Source: an uncultured Brevundimonas sp. (GTDB taxonomy: Bacteria; Pseudomonadota; Alphaproteobacteria; Caulobacterales; Caulobacteraceae). Taken from it: a stretch of 33,179 bases of DNA. The notes under the pieces were generated by a model. The model worked only from the letters and a program-made list of their open reading frames with translations. It was not told where the DNA came from and did not search any database. The stretch lies in contig CAMLNT010000003.1 of NCBI GenBank assembly GCA_946481425.1, positions 1-33,179 of the forward strand, given 5' to 3'. A program made the translations under genes and the position numbers. Positions within the stretch are counted from its first letter, which is position 1. The number at the start of each line of letters is the position of its first letter. Shown in pieces: positions 1-8,157 of the stretch.

Positions 1-884
1 AGCTTCTGTTCGCCGGCGCCGGCCGACAGGCGGATGTCCTCGCCCCGCTCGGCTAGTTCAGCCCCTCCGTCGTCGATGCCAAAGCGTGGATTGGGCGCGA
101 TCAGGCCGGGCCGCAGCAGCCACCAGCACAGGCCGTAGCCCGGGTTCGCCGCCGTGCCCGAATAGCAGGCCGACAGGTCCGCCCCGCCTGCGCCGTCCAG
201 CACCCAGCGGCCCCATTTGCCCCATTCGCGCGCCGTCATCCGCATGCCGGTCGGCAAGGTCGGCTGGCCGTCCAGCATGCGCCAGTCGGCGACCGTCACC
301 CCCGCCGGCTCCAGCACGCGCGAACTCATGAAGGCCTTTACGTCCGGCAGATAGCCGCGCTCGGCCAGCATCCGCCGCACCATCTCGCCCCACACCTGAT
401 AGGGGCCGGGGTTGTATTCGAAATGCGCGCCCGGAGGCGTCGCCAGCGGCGCGGCCACCGCCTCGGCATAGGTCGGCGGCGCGCCGAAACCGCCCGCCAC
501 CACGCCCGATGTCAGGGTCAGCAGCTGGCGCGTCGTGATCGCGGACTTGGCCGGGTCGTCGCGCCATTCGTGGATCACGCCCGAGACCGGCGCATCCAGA
601 TCGAGCCAGCCCTCGCGCACCAGATGACAGGCCAGAACGCCGGAGAAGGCCTTGGTCCCGGAATGAATCGGCCAGTCGGTCGTGGCCCCGCCGCCGTTCG
701 AATAGGCTTCGAGCAGGACCGTCGCGCCCTGCTGGATCAGGACCGAAACCCCGCCGCGCTCATCCGAATAGCCCAGCGCGTCCCGGAACGGGCCTTCCAT
801 CGCCTGGGCATGGGCGCGCGAGCCTATTCCCAGCGCGGCGAAAGCCCCGCCCGCCAGCGCCATCGCTCGCCGCGTCATATCCAT
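1..884 (-). CDS. Serine beta-lactamase-family hydrolase, exported (C-terminus outside window)
   Basis: The reading frame runs off the left edge, so only the first 294 residues are visible. Residues 1-26 form a signal peptide with a twin-arginine-like start (TRRAMAL), a hydrophobic stretch and an AHA cleavage site, so export, possibly by Tat, is likely. The SxxK nucleophile motif is S75-G-T-K78 (HSGTKAF). A second active-site motif of the family is probably Y157-N158 in the FEYNPGPY segment. These match the class C beta-lactamase, penicillin-binding protein and EstB esterase superfamily. The family covers peptidases, esterases and true beta-lactamases, and the sequence does not say which this is; antibiotic resistance should not be assumed. 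The ATG at 884 is followed by another at 878. The gene lies 74 nt downstream of the small gene at 959-1111 and could be cotranscribed with it. Confidence 0.85.
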   Translation of the reverse strand, partial: MDMTRRAMALAGGAFAALGIGSRAHAQAMEGPFRDALGYSDERGGVSVLIQQGATVLLEAYSNGGGATTDWPIHSGTKAFSGVLACHLVREGWLDLDAPVSGVIHEWRDDPAKSAITTRQLLTLTSGVVAGGFGAPPTYAEAVAAPLATPPGAHFEYNPGPYQVWGEMVRRMLAERGYLPDVKAFMSSRVLEPAGVTVADWRMLDGQPTLPTGMRMTAREWGKWGRWVLDGAGGADLSACYSGTAANPGYGLCWWLLRPGLIAPNPRFGIDDGGAELAERGEDIRLSAGAGEQK

Positions 885-958
885 CAGAAAGCCCACTCGC
901 GGATTGTCCCCTCCCCCGCCTAGCGGTCAAGGCTGGCGGGATTTGGGCCGCTGTAACG

Positions 959-1111
959 TCAGCCGAGCGCAACCCGTTCCGGCGCCCGCCGGGACACGCC
1001 GTCCTTCGGTTTCGTAGCCCGCCGCTCGGCCCGCGCCGCCAGCACGGCGCGGAGCGCTTCCAACCAGCCGAACGGAACGTCCTTATGGGTGCGGTACATC
1101 TCTTCCATCAT
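959..1111 (-). CDS. Small hypothetical protein, 50 aa
   Basis: I do not recognise this family. The frame is open up to 1192, but the ATG at 1111 has an excellent Shine-Dalgarno sequence (GAGAGGAGAGCC immediately before ATG), which strongly supports a 50-residue protein beginning MMEEMYRTHKD. It has an acidic start, a short amphipathic middle (GWLEALRAVLAARAERR) and a very basic tail, and no membrane segment. It is divergent from the LysR gene at 1208 and shares a 96-nt intergenic region with it, the classical arrangement for a LysR regulator and its target. The protein could therefore be under control of that regulator. The coding call rests mainly on the ribosome binding site. Confidence 0.55.
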   Translation of the reverse strand: MMEEMYRTHKDVPFGWLEALRAVLAARAERRATKPKDGVSRRAPERVALG

Positions 1112-1131
1112 GGCTCTCCTCTCGGTTCCTG

Positions 1132-1146
1132 TTCTGACAACGCGAA
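1132..1146. promoter_or_regulatory. Candidate LysR-type T-N11-A operator
   Basis: TTC-N9-GAA in the divergent intergenic region contains a T-N11-A core flanked by inverted bases, the usual form of a LysR box. It lies about 60 nt before the LysR start and about 20 nt before the divergent small gene. A second weak palindrome, AATG-N13-CATT, is at 1173-1193. Motifs this short occur often by chance, so location is the main support. Confidence 0.3.
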
Positions 1147-1207
1147 GATGCTGGACAGGCGCATCCTTTTCCAATGAGATTGCCACTGCCATTCATAAGG
1201 CTGGCTT

Positions 1208-2113
1208 ATGTCTGATCCGCTCCTGCGCGCGCCGCTCGGCTCGATCCGGGTTTTCGAGGCCGCCGCCCGCCTGGGCGGCTACACCCGCGCGGCCGAGGAG
1301 CTGGGCATGACGCAAGCCGCCGTGTCCTGGCAGATCCGTGCGTTGGAGACCCGGCTGGAGCAGACCCTGTTCCAGCGCGTCGGCCGCGAGATGCGTCTGA
1401 CCCCCGCTGGCGAACGGCTGGCCCGCGCCGCCGGCGAGGCCATGACGACCCTCAGGAGCGCGGTCGAGGAGATCACCGAGGGCGAGGAGGCGGTCCTGTC
1501 GATCACCACTCTCCAGACCCTCGCCACCCAATGGCTGGCCCCGCGCCTGGGCGCTTTCCAGCTGGCTCATCCGAAGCTGGCCGTGCGGCTCGACGCCTCG
1601 ACCCGCCTGATCGACCTGCGCCGCGAGGGCGCCGATATCGCCATCCGTGCTGGCGACGGCTCGTGGCCGGGGCTGGAGGCCGTCCACCTGATGCCCGCCC
1701 TGATGACGCCGCTCTGCACCCCGGCGCTGGCCGAGCAACTCAAGCGGCCCGAAGACCTGATCCACGCGCCCCGCGTCGGCTCCGACGAGGAATGGCGCAT
1801 GTGGTTCGCCGAGGCCGGCATCGCCGACCCGCCCCGGACCGCCTCGCGCCTCCAGGCCGACACCCAGGTGCTCGAGGTCGCCTCCGCGCTCGGCGGCGAC
1901 GCCGTGTCGCTGGGCTCCCCCATCTTCTTCGCCGCCGACCTCTCGGCCGGCCGCCTCGTCCAGCCCTTCGACGCCGTCGCCGCCTTCACCGGCGGCTACT
2001 GGCTGGCGTGGCCGGCCGAGCGCAGGCGCTCGGCCAAGATCGCGGCGTTCAGGGACTGGGTTATGGCGGCGGCCGAGGCGGACCCGATGATCGGGCGGTA
2101 CGCGGGGCAGTGA
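1208..2113 (+). CDS. LysR-family transcriptional regulator, GcvA-like
   Basis: A 301-residue protein of normal LysR length. The N-terminal winged helix-turn-helix covers about residues 5-65, with the recognition-helix region GMTQAAVSWQIRALE and the wing segment VGREMRLTPAGERL. The rest is a periplasmic-binding-protein-like effector domain with the LRREGADIAIRAGDG segment typical of the GcvA/AmpR branch. The start is supported by AAGG seven bases before ATG. Members bind DNA as tetramers and usually control a divergent gene and themselves. Here the divergent gene is the 50-residue protein, followed by the beta-lactamase-like hydrolase. AmpR-type regulation of a beta-lactamase is known in this branch, but no orthology can be shown from the sequence. 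The inducer is unknown. Confidence 0.92.
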   Translation: MSDPLLRAPLGSIRVFEAAARLGGYTRAAEELGMTQAAVSWQIRALETRLEQTLFQRVGREMRLTPAGERLARAAGEAMTTLRSAVEEITEGEEAVLSITTLQTLATQWLAPRLGAFQLAHPKLAVRLDASTRLIDLRREGADIAIRAGDGSWPGLEAVHLMPALMTPLCTPALAEQLKRPEDLIHAPRVGSDEEWRMWFAEAGIADPPRTASRLQADTQVLEVASALGGDAVSLGSPIFFAADLSAGRLVQPFDAVAAFTGGYWLAWPAERRRSAKIAAFRDWVMAAAEADPMIGRYAGQ

Positions 2114-2191
2114 AGCCGGTCTCTGGTGTCGTCTCCGTCGTCGAAATCTCAGCCTAATCCGTCGCCGAATTCCTCGCGAATTATCTCGCCC

Positions 2192-3823
2192 CTACTCCGC
2201 CCGCCGATCGGCGCTTTCCTCCCGGACGCCGCGGAACTCGGTCCCCTCGTTCCACTGCGGCCATACACGGCTGTTGGCGAGCTCGGAGCCGACCCTGTAG
2301 AGCAGGGTCAGGTCCTGGGCGGCGGCGTCCATGGTCCAGGTCTCGTCCCACTCGTCGCAGGGCTGGTGGTAGCAGGAGCGGACGTACTCCGCGCTCTGGG
2401 GGCTGGCGCCGGTGAAGCCCGCCGCGGCGAACAGGGCCGGCACGCCGCGCAGGGCCAGCGGGAAATGGTCCGAGCGGTAGAAGCCGCCCGCCTGGGGCGC
2501 CGGGTCGTTGATCAGCGTCCGGCCTTGCGCCTCCGCATAGGGCTCGAGCAGCCCGTCCAGCGTGTTCTTGCCCAGGCCGATCACCACGACCTCGGGCGTC
2601 ACCTCGGTCCCCGGCAGAAGGCTGTCGAGGTTCAGGTTGGCGACCGTTGTCTCCAGCGGCCGCAGCGGATTGGCGGCATAGTGATAGGCCCCCAGAAGGC
2701 CCGCCTCCTCCGCCGTCCAGGCCACAAACATCAGGCTGCGGTCCGGCCGATCGCCCTCGGCGAAGACCCGGGCCAGTTCCAGGATCCCGGCCACGCCCGT
2801 CGCATTGTCGACGGCCCCGTTATAGATGTCGTCGCCGGACGCGTCGGGGGTGCCGCGCCCATAGGCGTCCCAGTGGGCGCCGAACATCACCGTCTCGTCC
2901 GGATGGGTCGAGCCGGGCAGCACCGCCACGACGTTGCGGCTCTCGACCCGGCTGTGGGTCTGGCCGAAGTCGATCGACATCGTGATCCCTTCCAGCGCCA
3001 CCGGCTCGAAGTCGCGCGACCGCGCGGCCTCGCGCAGCTCGGCCAGATCGAGCCCCGCGCGGGCGAACAGCTCGGCGGCGACCTCGCCCTGGATCCAGCC
3101 CTGGACCGGGACCCGCTCGGCCTCCCAATCGGCCCTGACGATGTCGAAGTCCGGCGCCGCCGACGAGTTCTGCAGCGTCGACCAGGGATAGCCGGCGCCC
3201 GCCGTGTCGTGCACGACCAGCACCCCCGCCGCCCCGCGTCGCGCGGCCTCGGCGAACTTGTAGACCCAGCGGCCGTAATAGGTCATCGCCCGCCCGTCGA
3301 AGACGCCCTCGACCGGATGCCCCTCGGGAGCCCCGAAATCCGGATCGTTGACCAGCACAACCATGATCGCGCCCGTCAGATCGACATCGCCGAAATCGTC
3401 CCAATCCCGCTCCGGCGCCGTCACCCCGTAGCCCACGAAGACCAGCGGGGCGTTCTCCAGGGTGATCCGGTCTACCGGCCGGTCCGACGCCACCAGGATG
3501 TCCGGGCCCCGCTCCAGCGTCCGGGTCCAGCCGTCCGGCCCCGAGGCCGAGATCGTCGCCGGCCCCGACTGCTGGGTGGTCGACAGCGGCACGGTCTGGA
3601 AGAAGGTCCCTTCGTCCCCGCCCGGCTGCAGGCCCATCGCCCGGAACTGCTCGGCGATATAGTCGGTGGTGGGTCCCTCCTCGGGGCTCGCCGGGCCACG
3701 CCCGCCGAACGCATCCGACGCCAGCTCCCGCACATGCCCGTTCAGCCGCTGGGGATCGACCTCCTGCGCCAGGGCCGAAGCGGGGATCAGAAGGGCGGCG
3801 AGGGCGACGAGCGGGCGGACCAT
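2192..3823 (-). CDS. Secreted M28-family zinc aminopeptidase with PA domain
   Basis: A 543-residue precursor. The start at 3823 gives a clear signal peptide (VRPLVALAALLIPASALA, cleavage after about residue 19) and has AGGAG upstream; the frame is open further upstream but that part is low-complexity and overlaps cckA. All five metal ligands of co-catalytic M28 peptidases are visible: H317 (AHWDAYG), D339 (NGAVDNATG), E372-E373 (AWTAEEAGLLG), D400 (NLDSLL) and H453 (SDHFPLA). A protease-associated insertion domain lies at about 120-260. The family removes amino-terminal residues from peptides in the periplasm or outside the cell. A pair of cysteines near the end (RSCYHQPCDEWDE) is common in this branch. 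It lies 55 nt downstream of cckA on the same strand and could be read through from it, but a functional link is not implied. Confidence 0.93.
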   Translation of the reverse strand: MVRPLVALAALLIPASALAQEVDPQRLNGHVRELASDAFGGRGPASPEEGPTTDYIAEQFRAMGLQPGGDEGTFFQTVPLSTTQQSGPATISASGPDGWTRTLERGPDILVASDRPVDRITLENAPLVFVGYGVTAPERDWDDFGDVDLTGAIMVVLVNDPDFGAPEGHPVEGVFDGRAMTYYGRWVYKFAEAARRGAAGVLVVHDTAGAGYPWSTLQNSSAAPDFDIVRADWEAERVPVQGWIQGEVAAELFARAGLDLAELREAARSRDFEPVALEGITMSIDFGQTHSRVESRNVVAVLPGSTHPDETVMFGAHWDAYGRGTPDASGDDIYNGAVDNATGVAGILELARVFAEGDRPDRSLMFVAWTAEEAGLLGAYHYAANPLRPLETTVANLNLDSLLPGTEVTPEVVVIGLGKNTLDGLLEPYAEAQGRTLINDPAPQAGGFYRSDHFPLALRGVPALFAAAGFTGASPQSAEYVRSCYHQPCDEWDETWTMDAAAQDLTLLYRVGSELANSRVWPQWNEGTEFRGVREESADRRAE

Positions 3824-3878
3824 GGGAGCACTCCTGTTGCGGAGCGACCCTAGCCCTCTCTCACCCTTCAATGAAAGG

Positions 3879-5945
3879 TCAGGCCAGCTCTTCGACCTTC
3901 TCGGGCCGCAGGCGGTCTTTGACCGTCTCGGCCAGGGTCTTGATGTCGATCGGCTTGGGCAGGAACGAGACGTTGCTCTCGCCTTCCAGCAGGTCCGAGA
4001 ACTCCGCCTCGGCATAGCCCGAGATGAACATCACCGGCGCATCGCCCAGGTACTCGCGGGCGTGCTTGAGCAGGCTCGGGCCGTCCATGCCGGGCATGAT
4101 CACGTCCGAGATCAGCATGTCGATCGTGCCGGCGTGCTCCTTGGCCAGTTCCAGCGCCTCTTCGCCGTCGGCGGCCTCGATGACCTCGTAGCCCCGGGCC
4201 CGGAGAAGCTTGGCGGCCATGCCGCGCACCATGTCCTCGTCCTCAACGAACAAGATGCGGCCGGCGCCGGACAGGTCGCGCGGCTGGCGCACGAGTTTTG
4301 TCATCGCCTTGGGCGCAATCTCGCCCTCCGGCAACGCCTTGGCCGCCGGCAGGAAAATACGGAACACCGCGCCGCCGGTCTCGCCGTCGCCGAGCGCGAT
4401 ATGGCCGCCGGACTGCTGGATGATCCCGTAGACCGAGGCCAGTCCCATGCCGGTGCCCTCGCCCACCGCCTTGGTGGTGAAGAAGGGCTCGAACACCTTG
4501 GCTTTGAGCTCGGCCGGCACGCCCGGGCCGTTGTCGGACACCTCGATCAGGGCCAGTTCGTCTTCCGGCGCCTCGGCCCAGCCGTAGGCGCGGGCGGTCT
4601 TGCTGTCCGTGCGCAGGGTGCGGACGCGGACCAGCCCCTCGCCTTGCTTCACATGGCCTTTCATGGCGTCGCGGGCGTTGACCACGAGGTTCATCAGGGC
4701 CGTCTCGAACTGGCTCTTGTCGACCAGCACCTCGGGCAGGTCGCGGCCGTATTCGGTCTCCAGCCGCACATCCTCGCGCATCAGGCGGCGCAGGAAGACC
4801 TCGGATTCCGAGATCAACTCGCCGAGGTCCAGCCGCTCGCGGCGGATGGTCTGCTTGCGGGCCAGGGCCAGGAGCTTGCGGACCAGGTCCGCGGCTCTCA
4901 CGCCGTTCTGGCGGATCTCATTCAGGCCTTCATAGGCCGGGTCGCCCGCCGGATGACGCGACAGCAGGTCGTCCAGCCGCAGCTGGATCGCCATCAGGAT
5001 GTTGTTGAAGTCATGGGCCACGCCGCCCGCCAGCTGGCCGATGGCCTGCATCTTGGCCGACTGGTTGAGCTGAAGCTCCAGCGCCTTCTGGTCCGAGACG
5101 TCGAACAGCCAGACGCGACGGGCGTCCTCCTCTGGCGCGATATACAGATGCAACGTCTTGGCTTCGGGCCCGGGGGTCATGACCTCGAACGGGCCGACCG
5201 ATCCGGCGTGCATCTTTTCGCGGGCGTCCTTGAGGCCCGAGGCCTCGAAGAAATCCGCCAGACGGGCGCTGGGTCGGGCGCGGGCGCCCAGCAGGACCGG
5301 CAGGGCGGCGTTGCATTCGACGATCTCGCCGTCGAACAGGTCGGACCCACGCACCACCGCCGAGCCGAACGGCGCCCCCGCGGCGGCGGCGCGTTGGCCA
5401 GCGGTGTCGGCGACACGCGGCTGTTCCACGGCCTGGAGCGGCAGGGACGGCGCCAGCACGGCCTCTGGCGCGACGCGGACCAGATAGCGTTCCGGACCGG
5501 CGGCCGAGACCAGAAGCTCCCAGTCCTGGCCCTCGATGCGGGCCGAAGCCCGACCGGTGCGGCCATCGCGGGCTTCGGCATAGGCCTGATAAAGCCCGGG
5601 CGCGGCCCGGCCACGCGGCAGGCGGCGGACACCGGCGGCTGCGGCCTTCCAGCCGGCGTTGCCCGCCAGGATCTTGCCGTCGGACGTCACGATGGCGGAC
5701 GGCTCTTCCAGGGCGCCCAGGAGGTCGTCGGCTTCCAGCTCCGGCGTCGCTTCCGATACGCGGCCGAAGGCGAACAGGCCGAAGAGGGCGACGCCCGTCA
5801 GGCCGATGAGGAGTGCGATGCCGGGGCCCGAAACGGGGTCGGCCCGGAAGGCCGGATACGCCGCCGCCGCCACCGCCGCCATGAACAGGGGCGCGGCGAT
5901 CAGCAGCCACAGGTCGAAGCCTGGCTTGCGGGCGGCTAGCTGCAT
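3879..5945 (-). CDS. cckA: Hybrid sensor histidine kinase CckA, cell-cycle regulator
   Basis: CckA autophosphorylates and passes phosphate through ChpT to CtrA and CpdR, and reverses the flow when acting as a phosphatase. The visible order is two membrane helices (about 12-30 and 42-60), PAS-like sensor regions (about 75-285), HisKA with H311 in GGVAHDFNNIL, HATPase with NLVVNARDAM, VSDNGPGVP and TGMGLASVYG (about 415-535), and a receiver domain (about 563-680) with D614 in LISDVIMPGMDG and K664. The layout and 688-residue length agree with Caulobacter CckA (691 residues). The frame is open to an ATG at 5972, but the ATG at 5945 has GGGGAG seven bases upstream and is preferred. It is the last gene of a tight run with fliQ, fliR and flhB, 36 nt after the flhB stop. 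Confidence 0.96.
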   Translation of the reverse strand: MQLAARKPGFDLWLLIAAPLFMAAVAAAAYPAFRADPVSGPGIALLIGLTGVALFGLFAFGRVSEATPELEADDLLGALEEPSAIVTSDGKILAGNAGWKAAAAGVRRLPRGRAAPGLYQAYAEARDGRTGRASARIEGQDWELLVSAAGPERYLVRVAPEAVLAPSLPLQAVEQPRVADTAGQRAAAAGAPFGSAVVRGSDLFDGEIVECNAALPVLLGARARPSARLADFFEASGLKDAREKMHAGSVGPFEVMTPGPEAKTLHLYIAPEEDARRVWLFDVSDQKALELQLNQSAKMQAIGQLAGGVAHDFNNILMAIQLRLDDLLSRHPAGDPAYEGLNEIRQNGVRAADLVRKLLALARKQTIRRERLDLGELISESEVFLRRLMREDVRLETEYGRDLPEVLVDKSQFETALMNLVVNARDAMKGHVKQGEGLVRVRTLRTDSKTARAYGWAEAPEDELALIEVSDNGPGVPAELKAKVFEPFFTTKAVGEGTGMGLASVYGIIQQSGGHIALGDGETGGAVFRIFLPAAKALPEGEIAPKAMTKLVRQPRDLSGAGRILFVEDEDMVRGMAAKLLRARGYEVIEAADGEEALELAKEHAGTIDMLISDVIMPGMDGPSLLKHAREYLGDAPVMFISGYAEAEFSDLLEGESNVSFLPKPIDIKTLAETVKDRLRPEKVEELA

Positions 5946-5981
5946 GGGATGGCTCCCCACCGAATCAGTCATCGGAGCGTA

Positions 5982-7058
5982 TCACCCCCGCCGCCGCTTC
6001 GCGCCGAGCACGAAGCCCAGCACCTTGGCGACCGCCTCATAGTGAGCGCGGGGGATGGTCTGGTCGACGTCGACGGTCGCATAGAGCGCCCGCGCCAGCG
6101 GCGGATCCTCGATGACCGGCACGCCGGATTCCTCGGCCAGCTCACGAATGCGAAGCGCCAGGCTGTCCACGCCCTTGGCCACGCACATCGGCGCGGGCGT
6201 CTCCCCCGCCTCGTATTTCAGCGCCACGGCGAAGTGGGTCGGGTTCATGATCACCACCGTGGCCTCGGGAACCGCTTGCATCATCCGGCGGCGGGATCGC
6301 TCGATGCGCAGCTGCTTCTGGCGCGCCTTGACGTGTGGATCGCCCTCGGACTGCTTGAAGTCCTCCTTCAGCTCCTCGCGGGTCATCTTCATCTTTTCGG
6401 CGAAACGGTACCGTTGCCAGAGCCAGTCCAGCCCGGCCATGAGGCCCAGGAAGGCCAGGATCGCCCCCATCAGGGAGCCGGCGATCTTCAGGGTCGCGGG
6501 CAGCATCGCGGCAGGACCGAGCGCCGCCATCTGCGCCAGTTCCGCCGCGTGAGGTTTGAGAACCCACCAGCAGATCGCGCCGGTCGCCACGACCTTCAGC
6601 AGCGTCTTGACGAACTGGGCCAGACCATCTGGCCCGAATATGCGGCCGAAGCCCTTCATGGGCGAGACCCGAGACCAGTCGGGCTTGAGCTTGTCGGGGC
6701 TGAACAGCAGGCCGGATTGTACGAGATTGCCGCCCGCGCCGGCCACCATGGTGGCGACCATGACGATGCCGAGCGCCGGGGCCAGGGCCATGATGGCCCA
6801 GCGCGCGATCTCGACCCCGCCGCCTGCCTCGAGCGTGCCCATCATCTCATGCGGACTGGCGATGAAGGGCAGCAGGTCCTCGGCCAGGTTCAAGGACAGC
6901 CAGCCTCCGGCCCATAGGATCACCCCGATCGCGGCCGCCAGCGCCATGGCCGAACCGAGGTCCTGGGTCTTGGCGACGTCACCCTTCTTGCGGGCTTCCT
7001 CTAGTTTTCGTGGGGTGGCGTCTTCTGTCTTTGACGCCTTGTCCTGGTCTTCCGCCAC
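5982..7058 (-). CDS. flhB: Flagellar export switch protein FlhB
   Basis: A 358-residue inner-membrane component of the flagellar type III export gate that switches substrate class from rod/hook to filament. The N-terminus is charged and soluble (AEDQDKASKTEDATPRKLEEARKKG is the family signature region), followed by four membrane helices between about residues 35 and 210. The cytoplasmic domain contains the autocleavage motif N272-P273-T274-H275, intact here. Translation starts at GTG 7058, three bases after the fliR stop. Length matches the family. Non-flagellar homologues (YscU/SctU) exist, but with fliQ-fliR alongside and cckA following, the flagellar assignment is firm. Confidence 0.97.
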   Translation of the reverse strand: MAEDQDKASKTEDATPRKLEEARKKGDVAKTQDLGSAMALAAAIGVILWAGGWLSLNLAEDLLPFIASPHEMMGTLEAGGGVEIARWAIMALAPALGIVMVATMVAGAGGNLVQSGLLFSPDKLKPDWSRVSPMKGFGRIFGPDGLAQFVKTLLKVVATGAICWWVLKPHAAELAQMAALGPAAMLPATLKIAGSLMGAILAFLGLMAGLDWLWQRYRFAEKMKMTREELKEDFKQSEGDPHVKARQKQLRIERSRRRMMQAVPEATVVIMNPTHFAVALKYEAGETPAPMCVAKGVDSLALRIRELAEESGVPVIEDPPLARALYATVDVDQTIPRAHYEAVAKVLGFVLGAKRRRG

Positions 7059-7061
7059 GCG

Positions 7062-7823
7062 TCAGCCTCCAGCGAAGAAGGCGGCGACGGCGCGGTAGCG
7101 GTCGAGGAAGACCATCCCGAGCACGCCGAGCGACAGGGTGAAGACGGACAAGCCCAACAGCACGTTGAGCGGCGTCGCGGCGAAGAAGATCTGGAACTGG
7201 GGCATCACGCGCCCCACCAGTCCTGTCGCCAGGTTGAAGATCAGCGAGAATACGATAACCGGCGCCGAGAGCTGGACGCCAAGCGCGAAGGAATCGGCCA
7301 CGGTCCGCAGGATCAGCTCGGTCGCGTCCTGATAAATCAGGGGGCCCGCGGGCCGGATGACGTCATAGCTGCCGACCATGGCGGCGATGAACAGGTGATG
7401 CAGGTTGGTGGCGAACACCAGCACGACGGCCAGCAGCGTCAGGAAGGCGGCGATGGTCGTGCCCGGCTGGGCCTGCAGCGGATTGGCGGTCTGGGAGAAG
7501 CTGAGCGTCGTCTGCAGCGAGACGATCTCGCCCGCCACGCCCATGGCCGACAGGAACAGGCGGAGCACCGACCCGATCATCAGGCCGGTAATCACCTCGC
7601 GTATGATCCATCCGGCCATGCCGCCGACGGTGGCGGGCAGGCCCGGCATGGCCGTCTGCACCACCGGGGTCAGGGCCAGGGCCATCAGCAAGGCGAAGGC
7701 CAGACGGATGCGCGGCGGCACGTAGCTTTCGCCGACGCCCGGGATCAGGAGAACGATCGCGCCGACGCGCGCGAACACCAGCGCGGCGCGCCAGACGTCG
7801 TCGGCGGCCGCGTAGGGCTCCAT
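7062..7823 (-). CDS. fliR: Flagellar export gate protein FliR
   Basis: A 253-residue multi-pass membrane protein. FliR assembles with FliP and FliQ into the helical export gate at the base of the flagellum. Recognisable segments are the N-terminal FARVGAIVLLIPGVGESYVP, the RLAFALLMALALTPVV helix and the C-terminal FFAATPLNVLLGLSVF region typical of FliR. Its ATG directly abuts the fliQ stop with no intervening base, so translation is coupled. No fliP or fliO is present in the window, as in genomes where those are encoded elsewhere. Confidence 0.96.
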   Translation of the reverse strand: MEPYAAADDVWRAALVFARVGAIVLLIPGVGESYVPPRIRLAFALLMALALTPVVQTAMPGLPATVGGMAGWIIREVITGLMIGSVLRLFLSAMGVAGEIVSLQTTLSFSQTANPLQAQPGTTIAAFLTLLAVVLVFATNLHHLFIAAMVGSYDVIRPAGPLIYQDATELILRTVADSFALGVQLSAPVIVFSLIFNLATGLVGRVMPQFQIFFAATPLNVLLGLSVFTLSLGVLGMVFLDRYRAVAAFFAGG

Positions 7824-8087
7824 CTACATGCCCGCGATGCGGCCGGCGATCTGCTGGAAGAAGCCGCCGAGGAGGGCCCCCATCAGCGGCAGGAACAGCA
7901 CCAGCGCCACGAAGATCGCGAGGATTTTCGGCGCATAGATCAGGGTCGCTTCCTGGACCTGGGTCAGAGCCTGCATCAGGCCGATCACCACACCCACGAT
8001 CAGGCCGACGATCAGGACCGGAGCGCACAGCTGGATCGTCAGCCACAGGGCATCCCGGCCCACGTCCAAAACCTCGACACCGTTCAC
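7824..8087 (-). CDS. fliQ: Flagellar export gate protein FliQ
   Basis: An 87-residue protein with two membrane hairpin helices (about 14-40 and 50-78) and the family core APVLIVGLIVGVVIGLMQALTQ followed by QEATLIYAPKI. FliQ packs around the FliP-FliR core of the export gate. The frame is open to an ATG at 8108, but GTG at 8087 has GGAGAG seven bases upstream and yields the usual family length and N-terminus (MNGVEVLDVGRDALW), so GTG is chosen. It is the first gene of fliQ-fliR-flhB-cckA. A TTAACCA half-site lies about 45 nt upstream. Confidence 0.95.
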   Translation of the reverse strand: MNGVEVLDVGRDALWLTIQLCAPVLIVGLIVGVVIGLMQALTQVQEATLIYAPKILAIFVALVLFLPLMGALLGGFFQQIAGRIAGM

Positions 8088-8130
8088 GCGCGCACTCTCC
8101 AGAACCAACCCGGCGAGTTTTGCCTACCGC

Positions 8131-8138
8131 GTGGTTAA
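8131..8138 (-). promoter_or_regulatory. Candidate CtrA half-site before fliQ
   Basis: On the minus strand this reads TTAACCAC, one base from the TTAACCAT form reported for CtrA sites at class II flagellar promoters in Caulobacter. It sits in the 70-nt gap between the methyltransferase stop and the fliQ GTG, at a promoter-like distance. The paired TTAA seven bases away is absent. In Caulobacter fliQR is a class II CtrA-dependent operon (established). Its use here is inference. Confidence 0.45.
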
Positions 8139-8157
8139 CGAAGCGTTGGGATCGGCC

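Noticed and set aside
1..884. Antibiotic-resistance beta-lactamase
   Set aside because: The SxxK superfamily includes many esterases and peptidases and nothing visible is specific for beta-lactam hydrolysis.
3824..4015. 64-codon upstream extension of the M28 peptidase
   Set aside because: The extension lies inside the cckA coding region and is arginine/serine-rich; the later ATG has a ribosome site and a perfect signal peptide.
3666..5939. 757-codon open frame antisense to cckA
   Set aside because: cckA has complete conserved domains on the other strand; the long frame is a by-product of high GC content.
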